In this document: one piece after another, positions 45,248 through 54,280 of the stretch
Position numbering within the stretch: the first letter of the stretch is position 1
Layout of the letters: each line of letters begins with the position of its first letter
Assembly: GCF_023242475.1 (NCBI RefSeq)
Contig: NZ_JALJFG010000006.1
Coordinates: forward strand, 124,001 to 188,000
DNA length: 64,000 nucleotides
Direction: 5' to 3'
Source of the DNA: Pseudomonas sp. MWU15-20650
GTDB taxonomy: Bacteria > Pseudomonadota > Gammaproteobacteria > Pseudomonadales > Pseudomonadaceae
The notes under the pieces: model-generated
The model's input: the letters and a program-made list of their open reading frames with translations, nothing else
Database searches by the model: none
Told to the model about the DNA's origin: nothing
Translations under genes and position numbers: made by a program

Positions 45248-46156
45248 TCACTTTTTCGACGGCTTACCGCTGGCAGGAATGTGCAGGTACGACATCACGC
45301 TTTCAGTCAGTTCGGTAGCCAGCTTAACCGCTTCTTTATTACGCGCCATCACGCCGGCGACCAAGCCTTCGATCAGGGCCAGCACGGCGATGTTGGAGCT
45401 GGTCAGCACCGGGTGATCGCAAGGCGCAAACAACGTGTGTTCGGCAATGCCGGTGAGCGGCGAGGCGGGGGAGTCGGTAATTGCCAGCACCGATGCGCCA
45501 CGTTCATTGGCGAAGCGGGCCAGTTGCAGGGTATCGAGGGAGTAGCGCGGCAGGGAGATCGCCAACAACACGTCCTGATCGGTGATCGCGGCCAGTCGGT
45601 ACGCGGCGTTTTCGTTGCCTCCCTCCATGCTGATGGCCGTGGCTTCGGCACAGAAGGGCATCAGGGTCGAGGCGGCGAGGCCAGCTAAGTAAACACTGTT
45701 GCCGAACCCCAGAATATAGATTTTGCGTGCGCTGATCAGGCGGGTGACGAACGCTTCAAAGGTATCGGCATGGTTGTTGGTTGCCGCCGTGGCCAGGTTG
45801 CTGCTGGCGCTCTGGAGTTGCTCGTGCAGGCCAAACGCGCCGTCTGGGCGATGGGCAAGTTCGTTGCGCAGCTTGTCGACCGGCGACACCATCTGCTGCA
45901 ACGTGGCGAGCAACTCGACCTTCATGCCGCTGTAGCCACCGAGGTTCAGCGCTTTGGCCAGGCGGTTGACGGCGGCGGGTGAGGTCAATGTTTCGTGCGC
46001 CATCTCCTCGATGGTCAGCGTCGCGGCTTTGAGCGGGTGACGCAGGATAAAGTCCGCCACCTTGCGCAGTGAAGGTGGCAGTTCGGAAACGATTTCCGTC
46101 AGTTTGCGCATGACTGGCGCGGCATAGACAGTGGTGTCTTTCGATGGGGTTGGCAT
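45248..46156 (-). CDS. RpiR/MurR-family transcriptional regulator
   Basis: The 302-residue protein has an N-terminal RpiR helix-turn-helix (about 20-95; LTSPAAVNRLAKALNL) and a C-terminal SIS domain (about 135-265; IYILGFGNSVYLAG). SIS domains bind phosphosugars or related ligands. Its place beside the ABC importer and hydrolase operon suggests it controls them. It is transcribed in the same direction as that operon but lies downstream of it, behind an inverted repeat. Confidence 0.88.
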   Translation of the reverse strand: MPTPSKDTTVYAAPVMRKLTEIVSELPPSLRKVADFILRHPLKAATLTIEEMAHETLTSPAAVNRLAKALNLGGYSGMKVELLATLQQMVSPVDKLRNELAHRPDGAFGLHEQLQSASSNLATAATNNHADTFEAFVTRLISARKIYILGFGNSVYLAGLAASTLMPFCAEATAISMEGGNENAAYRLAAITDQDVLLAISLPRYSLDTLQLARFANERGASVLAITDSPASPLTGIAEHTLFAPCDHPVLTSSNIAVLALIEGLVAGVMARNKEAVKLATELTESVMSYLHIPASGKPSKK

Positions 46157-46203
46157 ATCCAGCTCAACATTTCCTGAAGGTGAGAGAAGGGTCGTGCCTG
46201 ATA

Positions 46204-46250
46204 CCCTGACAAGGTTGGCTGGAGTGTATCCGAAGCTAACCTTGTCAGGG
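46204..46250. repeat. Long inverted repeat between the ABC gene and the RpiR regulator
   Basis: The 17-base arms (CCCTGACAAGGTTGGCT and AGCTAACCTTGTCAGGG) differ at one position, with a 13-base loop. No T run follows on either strand. It lies about 50 bases upstream of the regulator start. It could be an operator, a terminator without U tract or a structured leader. Confidence 0.7.
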
Positions 46251-46272
46251 CAACGCCGAGTGGGCGGCGGTC

Positions 46273-47037
46273 TTACTTCAAGCTTCCGGACAGAAACTGC
46301 TGGAGGCGTTCGGACTGCGGGTTGACCAGCACCTTGCGCGGGTCGCCGCGCTCTTCAACAACGCCCTTGTGCAGGAACACCAGTTGGTTCGAAACCTCGC
46401 GGGCAAAGCCCATTTCGTGGGTCACCACCACCATGGTGCGGCCTTCCTGCGCCAGATCCTGCATGACTTTAAGCACTTCGCCGACCAGTTCGGGGTCGAG
46501 CGCCGATGTGGGCTCATCAAACAGCATCACTTGGGGTTCCATCGCCAGTGCGCGGGCAATGGCCACGCGCTGCTGCTCGCCACCGGACATATGCGCCGGC
46601 CAGGCACTCATGCGGTGCGCCACACCGACTTTCTCAAGGTAGTGCTCGGCCTTTTCCCGTGCCTCTTTCTTGCCCAGGCCCAGCACATGCACCGGGGCTT
46701 CCATGACGTTTTCCAGTGCGCTCATGTGTGACCAGAGGTTGAAGTGTTGAAACACCATCGATAGCTGCGAACGCATACGTTGCAACTGCGTGGGTTCGGC
46801 CGCCTTCAGCCCGCCAAGCTTGTTGGCCACCAGCTTGAGCGGTTCGCCATTGAGCACGATATGGCCCGCATTGGGTTGCTCCAGCAGGTTGATGCAACGC
46901 AGGAACGTGCTTTTGCCAGAGCCGCTGGAACCGATGATGCTGATCACGTCGCCGGCCCGTGCTTGCAGGGACACGCCCCTGAGCACCTGGTGCGCGCCGT
47001 AACTTTTATGCAGGTCCTGAACTTCAAGTTTGTACAT
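46273..47037 (-). CDS. Polar amino-acid ABC transporter ATPase (HisP/AotP type)
   Basis: The 254-residue protein has Walker [12 protein letters not shown], signature [10 protein letters not shown] and Walker [14 protein letters not shown], all intact. It is the energy subunit for the two permeases at 48178-49578 and the binding protein at 49670. It is last of the five-gene operon. The HisP/ArgT-like class points to a basic or N-acylated amino acid substrate. Confidence 0.93.
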   Translation of the reverse strand: MYKLEVQDLHKSYGAHQVLRGVSLQARAGDVISIIGSSGSGKSTFLRCINLLEQPNAGHIVLNGEPLKLVANKLGGLKAAEPTQLQRMRSQLSMVFQHFNLWSHMSALENVMEAPVHVLGLGKKEAREKAEHYLEKVGVAHRMSAWPAHMSGGEQQRVAIARALAMEPQVMLFDEPTSALDPELVGEVLKVMQDLAQEGRTMVVVTHEMGFAREVSNQLVFLHKGVVEERGDPRKVLVNPQSERLQQFLSGSLK

Positions 47038-47055
47038 GGTTTGAACTCTTTGGAA

Positions 47056-48168
47056 TCAGTCGCTGAGCAAGCGACCCTGGCGAATGGGGGTGACGCCTGC
47101 CACTTTGGCCAGCCACAATCCTGGCTGGGCAAAGCGCAGCCGTTCGCGGGCATAGAGAATGCCGTCGGTGCTGGCGCGCACCACGCTATGGCGGTCAGTC
47201 AGCGGGTCGATGACCTCGAATAGCGGATCGCCGACCTTGACCTGCGCGCCCAACGGTTGCAGAAAACTCACCACACCCGGGTGGGGCGCACAGGCGTACT
47301 GTGCACCGGCGAATGGCATGGCTTGGCAACGGTTTGGAGGTGCCGCCGGCCAGTCACCGCTGATCAGGCCTTGTTCGGCGAGATACCCGAGAATGGCTTG
47401 TGCGTTGTCGACGCATGGCTCGCGCTCGGTGTCTGCCATGCCACGCAGTTCGATGGTGGTGGCTGCGCATGCCAGGGGAATATTGGCTTGCGTAAACCGC
47501 TCGGCCAGGCGTATCCATGTAATGGCGCAGGCTTCGTCGAACGCACTGCCGCCTGCCGCTTCGGCCAATAACGTGACCTCGGCACCGAGGCGTGCGGCCA
47601 GTGACTGCAAGCGTGGCCAGTGCTGCGGCATTGCATACAACAACATGACCGACTCGAAATCGCAGTGCAGGTCCAGCACCACGTCGGCGTCACAGGCATG
47701 CTGCAGCAACAAGCGGCGCAGGCCGTCGAGTTCCGAGGTCGGTGCCGGCATGGTGGCGAGGGCATCGCCCATGGCACGGCGGATCAGGGCGACATTGGCG
47801 TCGGCATTGTCTCCCAATTGGCCTTCCAGCAGCGGTGCAACAGTATCGACCAACTCCGGGAAGTCGCGATTGAAGTTCTTGCCGCTGGAGAACTCAAAGC
47901 GTCCTTGATGGGTGGCCTGGAACATCTGGGCGATACCGATCGGATTGGCCATTGGCACCAACTCGATCACTCCAGTCAGGCGGCCTTGTGTTTCCAGTTC
48001 TAGAAGACGGCGCTTGAGTTCGACGGCGACGCGCATCCCTGGCAGCTCGTCGGCATGCAAGGACGCCTGGATATACGCTTTGCGTGTGCCACTGCCAAAA
48101 CGAAACAGGGTCAGCGTTCGTTCGGTGCCCGATGCACTCCACGGCAAGAGGTGTTGAATATGCTCCAT
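47056..48168 (-). CDS. Succinylglutamate desuccinylase/aspartoacylase family hydrolase
   Basis: The 370-residue M14-like zinc hydrolase has candidate metal motifs ASLHADELPG (about 35-44) and LDLHCDFE (about 168-175). Family members remove acyl groups from N-acyl amino acids. Being inserted between transporter subunits, it suggests that the operon imports an N-acylated or opine-like amino acid which this enzyme then opens. The exact substrate cannot be read. Confidence 0.85.
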   Translation of the reverse strand: MEHIQHLLPWSASGTERTLTLFRFGSGTRKAYIQASLHADELPGMRVAVELKRRLLELETQGRLTGVIELVPMANPIGIAQMFQATHQGRFEFSSGKNFNRDFPELVDTVAPLLEGQLGDNADANVALIRRAMGDALATMPAPTSELDGLRRLLLQHACDADVVLDLHCDFESVMLLYAMPQHWPRLQSLAARLGAEVTLLAEAAGGSAFDEACAITWIRLAERFTQANIPLACAATTIELRGMADTEREPCVDNAQAILGYLAEQGLISGDWPAAPPNRCQAMPFAGAQYACAPHPGVVSFLQPLGAQVKVGDPLFEVIDPLTDRHSVVRASTDGILYARERLRFAQPGLWLAKVAGVTPIRQGRLLSD

Positions 48169-48177
48169 AGCAGCTCC

Positions 48178-48876
48178 TTAGTGCTTGCGCGGTGCCAGAT
48201 ACGCCAGCCAACGGCGCTCGGCCAATTTGAACAGGCGCACGAGCATGAAGGTCAGGACGAGGTAAATGAGGCCAGCGGTGATAAACGCCTCGAATGGTAG
48301 GTAGAACCGTGAACTGAAAGTGCGCGCAGCCCCGGTGATGTCGACGAGCGTGACGATGGAGGCCAGGCTGGTAGTTTGCAGCATCATCAGCACTTCGTTG
48401 CTGTACTGCGGCAATGCTCGGCGCAGGGCCGACGGCAGGAGAATGCGGCGATACAGGGTCAGGCGCGACATGCCCATGGCCTTGGCGGCTTCGATCTCGC
48501 CATGGGGGGTGGATTTCAAACTGCCGGCCAGCAGCTCTGCGCTATAGGCACTGGTGTTGATCGCGAACGCCAGGCAGGCGCAAAAGGTGGCGCTGGAGAG
48601 GTAAGGCCAGAGTACGCTTTGGCGCACGGCTTCGAACTGCGCCAGGCCGTAATAGATCAGGAACAATTGCACCAGCATCGGCGTGCCGCGAATCACGTAG
48701 GTATAGAGCCAGGCCGGGAAGTTGATCAGCGGCGAGCGCGACACCCGCCCCAGTGCCAGGGGAATCGCCAATAGCAAACCCAGGGCCAGGGAAATCAGCA
48801 GGACTTTGAGGGTCAACAAGGCGCCATTGAAATACAGCGGCAGGTTTTCCCAGATCAGGTTGTAGTCGAGAATCAT
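48178..48876 (-). CDS. Amino-acid ABC transporter permease (HisM type)
   Basis: The 232-residue membrane protein has five or so membrane segments and the EAA-type loop (EIEAAKAMGMSRLTLYRRIL). It pairs with the next permease as the heterodimeric pore and follows that gene by 12 bases. Confidence 0.92.
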   Translation of the reverse strand: MILDYNLIWENLPLYFNGALLTLKVLLISLALGLLLAIPLALGRVSRSPLINFPAWLYTYVIRGTPMLVQLFLIYYGLAQFEAVRQSVLWPYLSSATFCACLAFAINTSAYSAELLAGSLKSTPHGEIEAAKAMGMSRLTLYRRILLPSALRRALPQYSNEVLMMLQTTSLASIVTLVDITGAARTFSSRFYLPFEAFITAGLIYLVLTFMLVRLFKLAERRWLAYLAPRKH

Positions 48877-48888
48877 GGGCGGTTCCCC

Positions 48889-49578
48889 TCACAATTCGGC
48901 GGCTTTGATGCCGACCGAGTAGTGTTTTTCCAGATAGCGCAGCACCAGCAAGGACAGGCTGGTGAGCATCAGATACAGCGCCGCCACCGCGAGGAAAAAC
49001 GTAAAGGGCTCGTGGGTGGCGTCTGCTGCGTTTTTGGCTTTGAACATCATGTCCTGCAAGCCGATCACCGAGATCAGCGCGGTGGACTTGGTCAGTACCA
49101 ACCAATTGTTGGTGAACCCGGGAATGGCGAAACGAATCATCTGCGGCACCAGAATTCGCCAGAACACCTGCACACCGCTCATGCCATAGGCCACACCGGC
49201 CTCGGCCTGACCTTTGGGGATCGCCATGAAGGCGCCGCGAAAGGTTTCCGAGAGGTAGGCGCCAAAAATGAAGCCCATGGTGCAGACTCCGGCGATAAAG
49301 GGATTGATATCGATGTAGTGGGTGTAACCGAGCACCAGGGCAATGCGGTTCACCAGATCCTGGCCCCCGTAGAAAATCAGCAGGATCAGCACCAGGTCCG
49401 GAATGCCGCGAATCAGGGTGGTGTAGCTTTCCCCGAGCATCGCCAGCCATTTGAGTGGGGACAACCGGAGCGCCGCGCCGATCAGTCCCAGGGCAATCGC
49501 CAGGGACATGGACGTCAAGGCCAGGTTTATGGTCAGCCAGGCGCCATCGAGAATGCTCGATCCGTAGCCGTGGAGCAT
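48889..49578 (-). CDS. Amino-acid ABC transporter permease (HisQ type)
   Basis: The protein has 229 residues from the ATG at 49578, chosen for GAGGAAC upstream (the frame is open to 49620). It has the EAA loop (GQAEAGVAYGMSGVQVFWRI) and about five membrane helices. It is the partner of the HisM-type subunit. Confidence 0.92.
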   Translation of the reverse strand: MLHGYGSSILDGAWLTINLALTSMSLAIALGLIGAALRLSPLKWLAMLGESYTTLIRGIPDLVLILLIFYGGQDLVNRIALVLGYTHYIDINPFIAGVCTMGFIFGAYLSETFRGAFMAIPKGQAEAGVAYGMSGVQVFWRILVPQMIRFAIPGFTNNWLVLTKSTALISVIGLQDMMFKAKNAADATHEPFTFFLAVAALYLMLTSLSLLVLRYLEKHYSVGIKAAEL

Positions 49579-49669
49579 GATGAAGTTCCTCAAGCGAGCG
49601 CCGTGAGGCGCGCAAGACAAGCCCCAAGAGACGCCCGCAATGGGCCGGCGCCGGGGCTAAAGGTAAGGC

Positions 49670-50446
49670 TTACTCGCCGTAGATATCGAATGCGAAGTAC
49701 TTGGCTATCACTTGCTGGTACTTGCCATTGGCGCGAATGGCGTCAATCGCGGCATTCAGGCGCGCAACGTTGGCACTGTCGCCTTTGCGCACGGCGATAC
49801 CGGCGCCCCGACCAAAATACTTCGGGTTGTTGATGTCGGGCCCTGTCAGTGCGAAGCCCTGGCCCGCCGGTGTCTTGATGAAGCTCTCATCAGTGTTGAC
49901 GATGTCGGCGAGGGTGGCGTCCAGACGGCCCGACGCAAGATCCAGGAAGGCTTCATTTTGTGAGGCGTAGCGCACCACGACAACGCCGGCGTTTTCCAGT
50001 TGTTCGGTGGCAAAACGATCGTAGGTCGAGGCGCGTTGCACACCGACTTTCTTACCCTTGAGGTCCACCAACGGGTCATTGATCACGTTGCCGGCCTTCA
50101 TCGCGAACTTGCCGGGTGTGTGGTAGTACTTTTTGCTGAAGTCCACGGACTTCATCCGGTCTTCGGTGATGGACATGGACGACAACACGGCATCGATCTT
50201 GCGCACTTTGAGCGACGGGATCATGCCGTCAAACTCCTGGATGACCCACTCGCATTTGACCTTCATTTCTTCGCACAGGGCGTTGCCGATGTCGTAGTCG
50301 AACCCGCTGACGTTGCCCTCGGGTGTCTTGAAGGAGAAGGGCGGGTAGGCGGCTTCGATACCGATACGCAGGCTGTCTTCGTCGGCATGTGCCAGGAAGC
50401 TGAAAGCGCATAGCATCAGAGCGCCTAGAAGTTCTGTCTTGTTCAA
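49670..50446 (-). CDS. Amino-acid ABC transporter periplasmic binding protein (HisJ/ArgT type)
   Basis: The protein has 258 residues from a TTG at 50446, preceded by AAGGAG at the right distance. No ATG fits, and the much longer open frame to 50737 has no signal peptide at its start. A signal peptide (cleavage near AHADED) and the LAO/HisJ pattern (IGIEAAYPPFSFKTPEG) are present. It is first gene of the import operon. Confidence 0.92.
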   Translation of the reverse strand: MNKTELLGALMLCAFSFLAHADEDSLRIGIEAAYPPFSFKTPEGNVSGFDYDIGNALCEEMKVKCEWVIQEFDGMIPSLKVRKIDAVLSSMSITEDRMKSVDFSKKYYHTPGKFAMKAGNVINDPLVDLKGKKVGVQRASTYDRFATEQLENAGVVVVRYASQNEAFLDLASGRLDATLADIVNTDESFIKTPAGQGFALTGPDINNPKYFGRGAGIAVRKGDSANVARLNAAIDAIRANGKYQQVIAKYFAFDIYGE

Positions 50447-50794
50447 ATTGTTGACTCCTTGGGGGCATTTGGGGAAGCGGGTGCCCGCCATCCGAGGTGG
50501 CGCTGTGGATCGGTCCTGTGATCGGCGAAGCAATAAATGACACAATAAAATTCTATATGCAACATATATGAAAATAATCATATCAATCGAGGGCGTGAAA
50601 AAATGCACCTCTACATTTCTTGACCCCCCTGAAACCGCCAAGACGCTCTCTGCACGGCGGCCATCTTCTCGGGGCGCCTCATTCGCTTCTGTGCTACGAA
50701 TATCTGCCGCACAGGCGTATCGAACGCCGAGGCGCAACCGGACAAAAGGCGAACACGTAGACGTGCCAGAGCTGCACGATACCGGTGATGATCG
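50447..50794. promoter_or_regulatory. Upstream region of the ABC import operon
   Basis: There is no credible gene here. It is AT-rich at 50540-50590 with a palindrome (50554-50568) that may be an operator. The rest carries only shadow frames. Confidence 0.45.
50554..50568. promoter_or_regulatory. Candidate operator palindrome TATATG-CAA-CATATA
   Basis: This perfect 6-3-6 palindrome lies in an AT-rich stretch about 110 bases upstream of the binding-protein start. Its position suits an RpiR- or other regulator site; this is inference. Confidence 0.4.
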
Positions 50795-51244
50795 TTACGA
50801 CCCCTTCAAAAAGCGTTGCTCATGATCGGGGTCCGGCAACAGGCAGGTGTCGTACTTCCCAAAGAGCCGATAGCGATTGCGCGCAATGCGATCGTAGGCC
50901 CAATCCCTAAGTACCCGCGGGATACCACGCAACAGCAGCAGTGGACGCCAACCGGCGGGTAGCTGGGCAATGATTTCGAAAACCGCATCCGAGCGCAGCC
51001 AATAATGCTGGTCGCGAATCACTGCCAGGGTCTCGAACTGATCCAACGGTAACTCGGCCCAGGCCAGTAGCGCCTGACCCTCCGGCGACTGCACCGTCGC
51101 CAACCGCACGCGCCGTTGGTGATCATGCCGAATCAGGAACCGCGCCCAGCCATTGCAGAGCTTGCACACACCGTCGAAGAGCACCACGGTCTCACCTGGT
51201 TTGAGGAATGGCGCGGGTGAAGGGCGAGTTTGGGACACGGGCAT
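50795..51244 (-). CDS. DCC-family (DUF393) thiol-disulfide oxidoreductase-like protein
   Basis: The 149-residue protein has the family motif FDGVCKLCNGW (about 24-34, DxxCxxC). The biochemical role is unproven; a redox function is assumed from the CxxC pair. It is monocistronic, with its 3' side facing the palindrome region and its start facing the next MFS gene. Confidence 0.88.
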   Translation of the reverse strand: MPVSQTRPSPAPFLKPGETVVLFDGVCKLCNGWARFLIRHDHQRRVRLATVQSPEGQALLAWAELPLDQFETLAVIRDQHYWLRSDAVFEIIAQLPAGWRPLLLLRGIPRVLRDWAYDRIARNRYRLFGKYDTCLLPDPDHEQRFLKGS

Positions 51245-51320
51245 GAACGTGGGTCCAATCGGGCGGGGCTATCCCGGATCATACCCGCGGGCCAGCGTGA
51301 AGGTCTGCGATGACTTTAGC

Positions 51321-52625
51321 CTACGTACCCACCTCATGCAGGGAAATCCTCGACGTCTCCGGCAACGCCAACCCACCCGCCAATGCCAGTAACGCCACAG
51401 CGATCAAATAAAACGCCGGCGACAAGTTGCTGTGGGTGGTGCTGATCAACCACGTCGCCACCAGTGGCGCGGTACCGCCGAAGAGCGTGTAGGCCATGTT
51501 GTAAGTAATCGCCGACGCGGTGTACCGCGTACGGGTCGGAAAGGTCTCCGACAGCAAGGCCGCCGTGACCACCCCACACAACACCGCGCCAACCGCCAGC
51601 AACATTACCCCGACGATAGAGGCCGCGAACGACCCCGAACTCGCCATCAGGAACGACGGATACACCACCACCATCAATACCACACACGCCGTCATCACCG
51701 TGACCCGCCGCCCGAGCCGGTCCGAATACAGCCCTGCCAGCGGGCAAATCGCCGCCGCGAAAATCAACGCAATCAGCGACACCAACAACGCCGCTGCACG
51801 ACTCAAGCCGCCCGCGACTTGCAGGTACGTCGCAAAGTAAGTGGTGAACATATAAAACGACAGTGCCGTGAGTGACACAAAAGCGCCCAGGCAGCAGATC
51901 GCCGCACCCTGGTTGCGCAAGGTTTCCTTGAGGGGGGAATGAGCGACGGCATGCTCCTGCTTCACCGCCTGGAAGGCCGGCGTTTCATCCAGTTTCCAGC
52001 GCAGATAAAGCCCCACCAGCCCCAACGGTGCGGCAATCAGAAACGGCAGACGCCAGCCCCAACTGCCCATCGCCTCGGCGGATAGCGACGCCTCAAGTGC
52101 ATAAGCCACCACCGCTGCCGCCGCGAAGGCAGAAAACGTCGACACCGGAAGGAAGCTGCCATACCAGGCGCGTTTTTCGCTTGGCGCGTGCTCCATCAGG
52201 TAAGCACAGGCCCCGGCGTATTCCCCCCCGGCGGAAAAGCCCTGGGCGCAGCGGATCAGTGACAGAAGAATCGGCGCCGCGACACCGATGGCGGCGTAGG
52301 AGGGGAGTAGGCCGATCAGGGTGGTTGCACCCGCCATCAGCAAAATCGTCATCGCCAGGGTGCGCTTGCGGCCGATCCTGTCGCCCAGCATGCCGAAGAA
52401 AATTCCGCCCAGCGGGCGGAAGGCAAAGGCGACGGCGAAAACAGCGAAGGTTTTGAGCAACGCCGCGCTGGCGTCGCCGCTGGGGAAGAATTGTTGGGCG
52501 ATGGTGGTCGCGAGGAAGCCGTAAACGGCGAAGTCGAACCACTCCACGAAGTTACCGATGCCGGCGGCGATGATCACCTTTCGCAGGGTTTGGGGGCTTA
52601 CCTGTTCGGTGGATGCGCTCGTCAT
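51321..52625 (-). CDS. MFS transporter, metabolite:H+ symporter (MHS) family
   Basis: The 434-residue protein has 12 membrane segments. The start has the NFVEWFDFAVYGFLA motif and the loop DRIGRKRTLA, both typical of the MHS family (ProP, KgtP, CitA and relatives). The substrate is likely an organic acid or compatible solute, not resolvable here. Monocistronic. Confidence 0.9.
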   Translation of the reverse strand: MTSASTEQVSPQTLRKVIIAAGIGNFVEWFDFAVYGFLATTIAQQFFPSGDASAALLKTFAVFAVAFAFRPLGGIFFGMLGDRIGRKRTLAMTILLMAGATTLIGLLPSYAAIGVAAPILLSLIRCAQGFSAGGEYAGACAYLMEHAPSEKRAWYGSFLPVSTFSAFAAAAVVAYALEASLSAEAMGSWGWRLPFLIAAPLGLVGLYLRWKLDETPAFQAVKQEHAVAHSPLKETLRNQGAAICCLGAFVSLTALSFYMFTTYFATYLQVAGGLSRAAALLVSLIALIFAAAICPLAGLYSDRLGRRVTVMTACVVLMVVVYPSFLMASSGSFAASIVGVMLLAVGAVLCGVVTAALLSETFPTRTRYTASAITYNMAYTLFGGTAPLVATWLISTTHSNLSPAFYLIAVALLALAGGLALPETSRISLHEVGT

Positions 52626-53088
52626 GATGGGCCTCGGCGTTTATGTCAGTAATCATTCGATTATCGGAGGAGTGACTGAGGCGGCAGGGTTCAAAAGTGT
52701 CATCCGCGTAGTCAGTACCGACTGGGTGGGGTTGATATAGGCAGGATCTGGGCCAGGTTGGGCGCGGGTGATTGCGGGGTGTTCTGACTAACGAAAAACC
52801 GTGCCCTGCCTCCGGTTTCCCTTAGGAATGGCTTTAAGGTAATCGAAGGCTGGAATGGAACATCTCGCTTGAAGGACGCGACATTTATGGACGTCAGCTT
52901 TTCTCAAATCAGCGAGCGTTTGAACAATCGTGCCCTGCATCAATACGCACACTATGAATGGCGCAATAAATGAGGTGCTTATCTTCGCCCTCGTTCACTA
53001 TGCACACGCAGGTTGCCCCCATCGTCGGTGCAGCAGGCAAGGACCGCGCGACGGCGCAGATGATCGTCACTGCAGGTGGAGCATTCCG
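52626..53088. other. Gap before the lipoprotein gene
   Basis: No full gene is visible. A 28-codon frame at 52887-52973 (MDVSFSQISERLNN, ending HYEWRNK) with an upstream AAGGA could be the tail of a lost gene. The remaining bases show nothing recognisable. Confidence 0.35.
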
Positions 53089-54003
53089 ATGCAATTCAAA
53101 CGTCTTTCCTGCGCCATGCTGGCGCTGACCAGCGTGCTCTCGGCATGCGGGATCCATTACCCCATCCCGTCGCCTACTAGGCAAACGCCGGAAATTCGCG
53201 AATTCTCGGGCGCACTGGCTTTATATGCGCCGCCGCAAAAGGCCTGGCAGTGGGCTGCGCAAACGTGGTTTACGGCCGAATTGAACGCCAACTGCAAAGG
53301 AATCGTTCGCTACGTCGACCCGGCCCAGGGTATTGATTCCTATGTGGGCGAAGGCAGTGTTCCAGACATACATTTTTCCAGTGACGATCCGGATGTGATT
53401 TTCGCGATGATGGCGGGGGCAGCGCAAAAGCTTATCTTCTCCACCGACGGAGGCCGTACCTTTGTGCGTGAAGTGCGCGAGCTCCCGGACAGGGTCTGGA
53501 TTAAGTTCGTTGTACTGCGCAAGGGGCAGGTGTATGTCGGCGTGCAGCAACTCGGTTACGAAGCGGACGGGTATTTCCCCTGGACTAGCCCAGGTGTTAA
53601 CGACAAGACCAGGACTCATGATGGGCCGCTTGAGGAAGTCAAGTTAACCCTGCTTGTCGCACCGCTGGACAAGAAAAACGCCCGTATTGGTTGGTATCAG
53701 GTACTGGCGCCAACGAGCTATCAATTCCGCCACGGCGCGGCCGAGGCTGATGGCGATTCCCTGAAACGGCTGAACTCGCTCGATGGACTCGGCTTGCCAC
53801 ACGGGGTGCAGACGAGTCCGCTGACCGAGTGCATGAAGACGGCAAGTTTGCCGCCAACATGGGATCAGATGAAAAATGCGGCTATTACGCGGCCGCAGGA
53901 GTGGTATGACGCCGCTAGAGCAGCCCACCCGGGGTGGAGCCGGCCGGAGAACGATGCATTCATCGAACGTATGCGTAGCGTGAAAGCGGGAACTTTCAAA
54001 TAA
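53089..54003 (+). CDS. Putative lipoprotein, possibly a Tli3-like T6SS immunity protein
   Basis: The protein has 304 residues from the ATG at 53089 (GGAG upstream). It has a lipoprotein signal with lipobox LSAC near residue 19. The mature part has beta-propeller-like phrases such as IFSTDGGRTFVREV and YVGVQQLGYEADGYFPW. The length and shape recall Tli3-type immunity lipoproteins that neutralise T6SS lipase effectors, but no intact effector or VgrG gene is adjacent, so this is a weak guess. Confidence 0.6.
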   Translation: MQFKRLSCAMLALTSVLSACGIHYPIPSPTRQTPEIREFSGALALYAPPQKAWQWAAQTWFTAELNANCKGIVRYVDPAQGIDSYVGEGSVPDIHFSSDDPDVIFAMMAGAAQKLIFSTDGGRTFVREVRELPDRVWIKFVVLRKGQVYVGVQQLGYEADGYFPWTSPGVNDKTRTHDGPLEEVKLTLLVAPLDKKNARIGWYQVLAPTSYQFRHGAAEADGDSLKRLNSLDGLGLPHGVQTSPLTECMKTASLPPTWDQMKNAAITRPQEWYDAARAAHPGWSRPENDAFIERMRSVKAGTFK

Positions 54004-54220
54004 CGGTGGCTCTGTTCGAACCGGTCTGCGACGTCCAGGGCCGGCCTCCCAACCTCACCGAGGTGGCGCAAAGTCCAAGGGGGGAACTTAGACTTTTGCG
54101 AAGGACATGGAGTTTGTGATGCCGAGACGAAGTGGTCGTAGATCACCCGTGCTCCGCCACATTTGCCATGGCCTCTGGCGGCGGCTGGAACGCCTCATAT
54201 CTTCGCCATTGCATAGAAAA

Positions 54221-54256
54221 AGCCCCGTTGCTGATTAAGCAACGGGGCTTTCGTTT
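54221..54256. terminator. Bidirectional intrinsic terminator
   Basis: The hairpin GCCCCGTTGCT / AGCAACGGGGC lies between the lipoprotein gene and the convergent MFS gene, with A residues before and T residues after, so it can work in both directions. Confidence 0.85.
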
Positions 54257-54280
54257 GTGCCGTTTTTTATGTGGGGTCGG

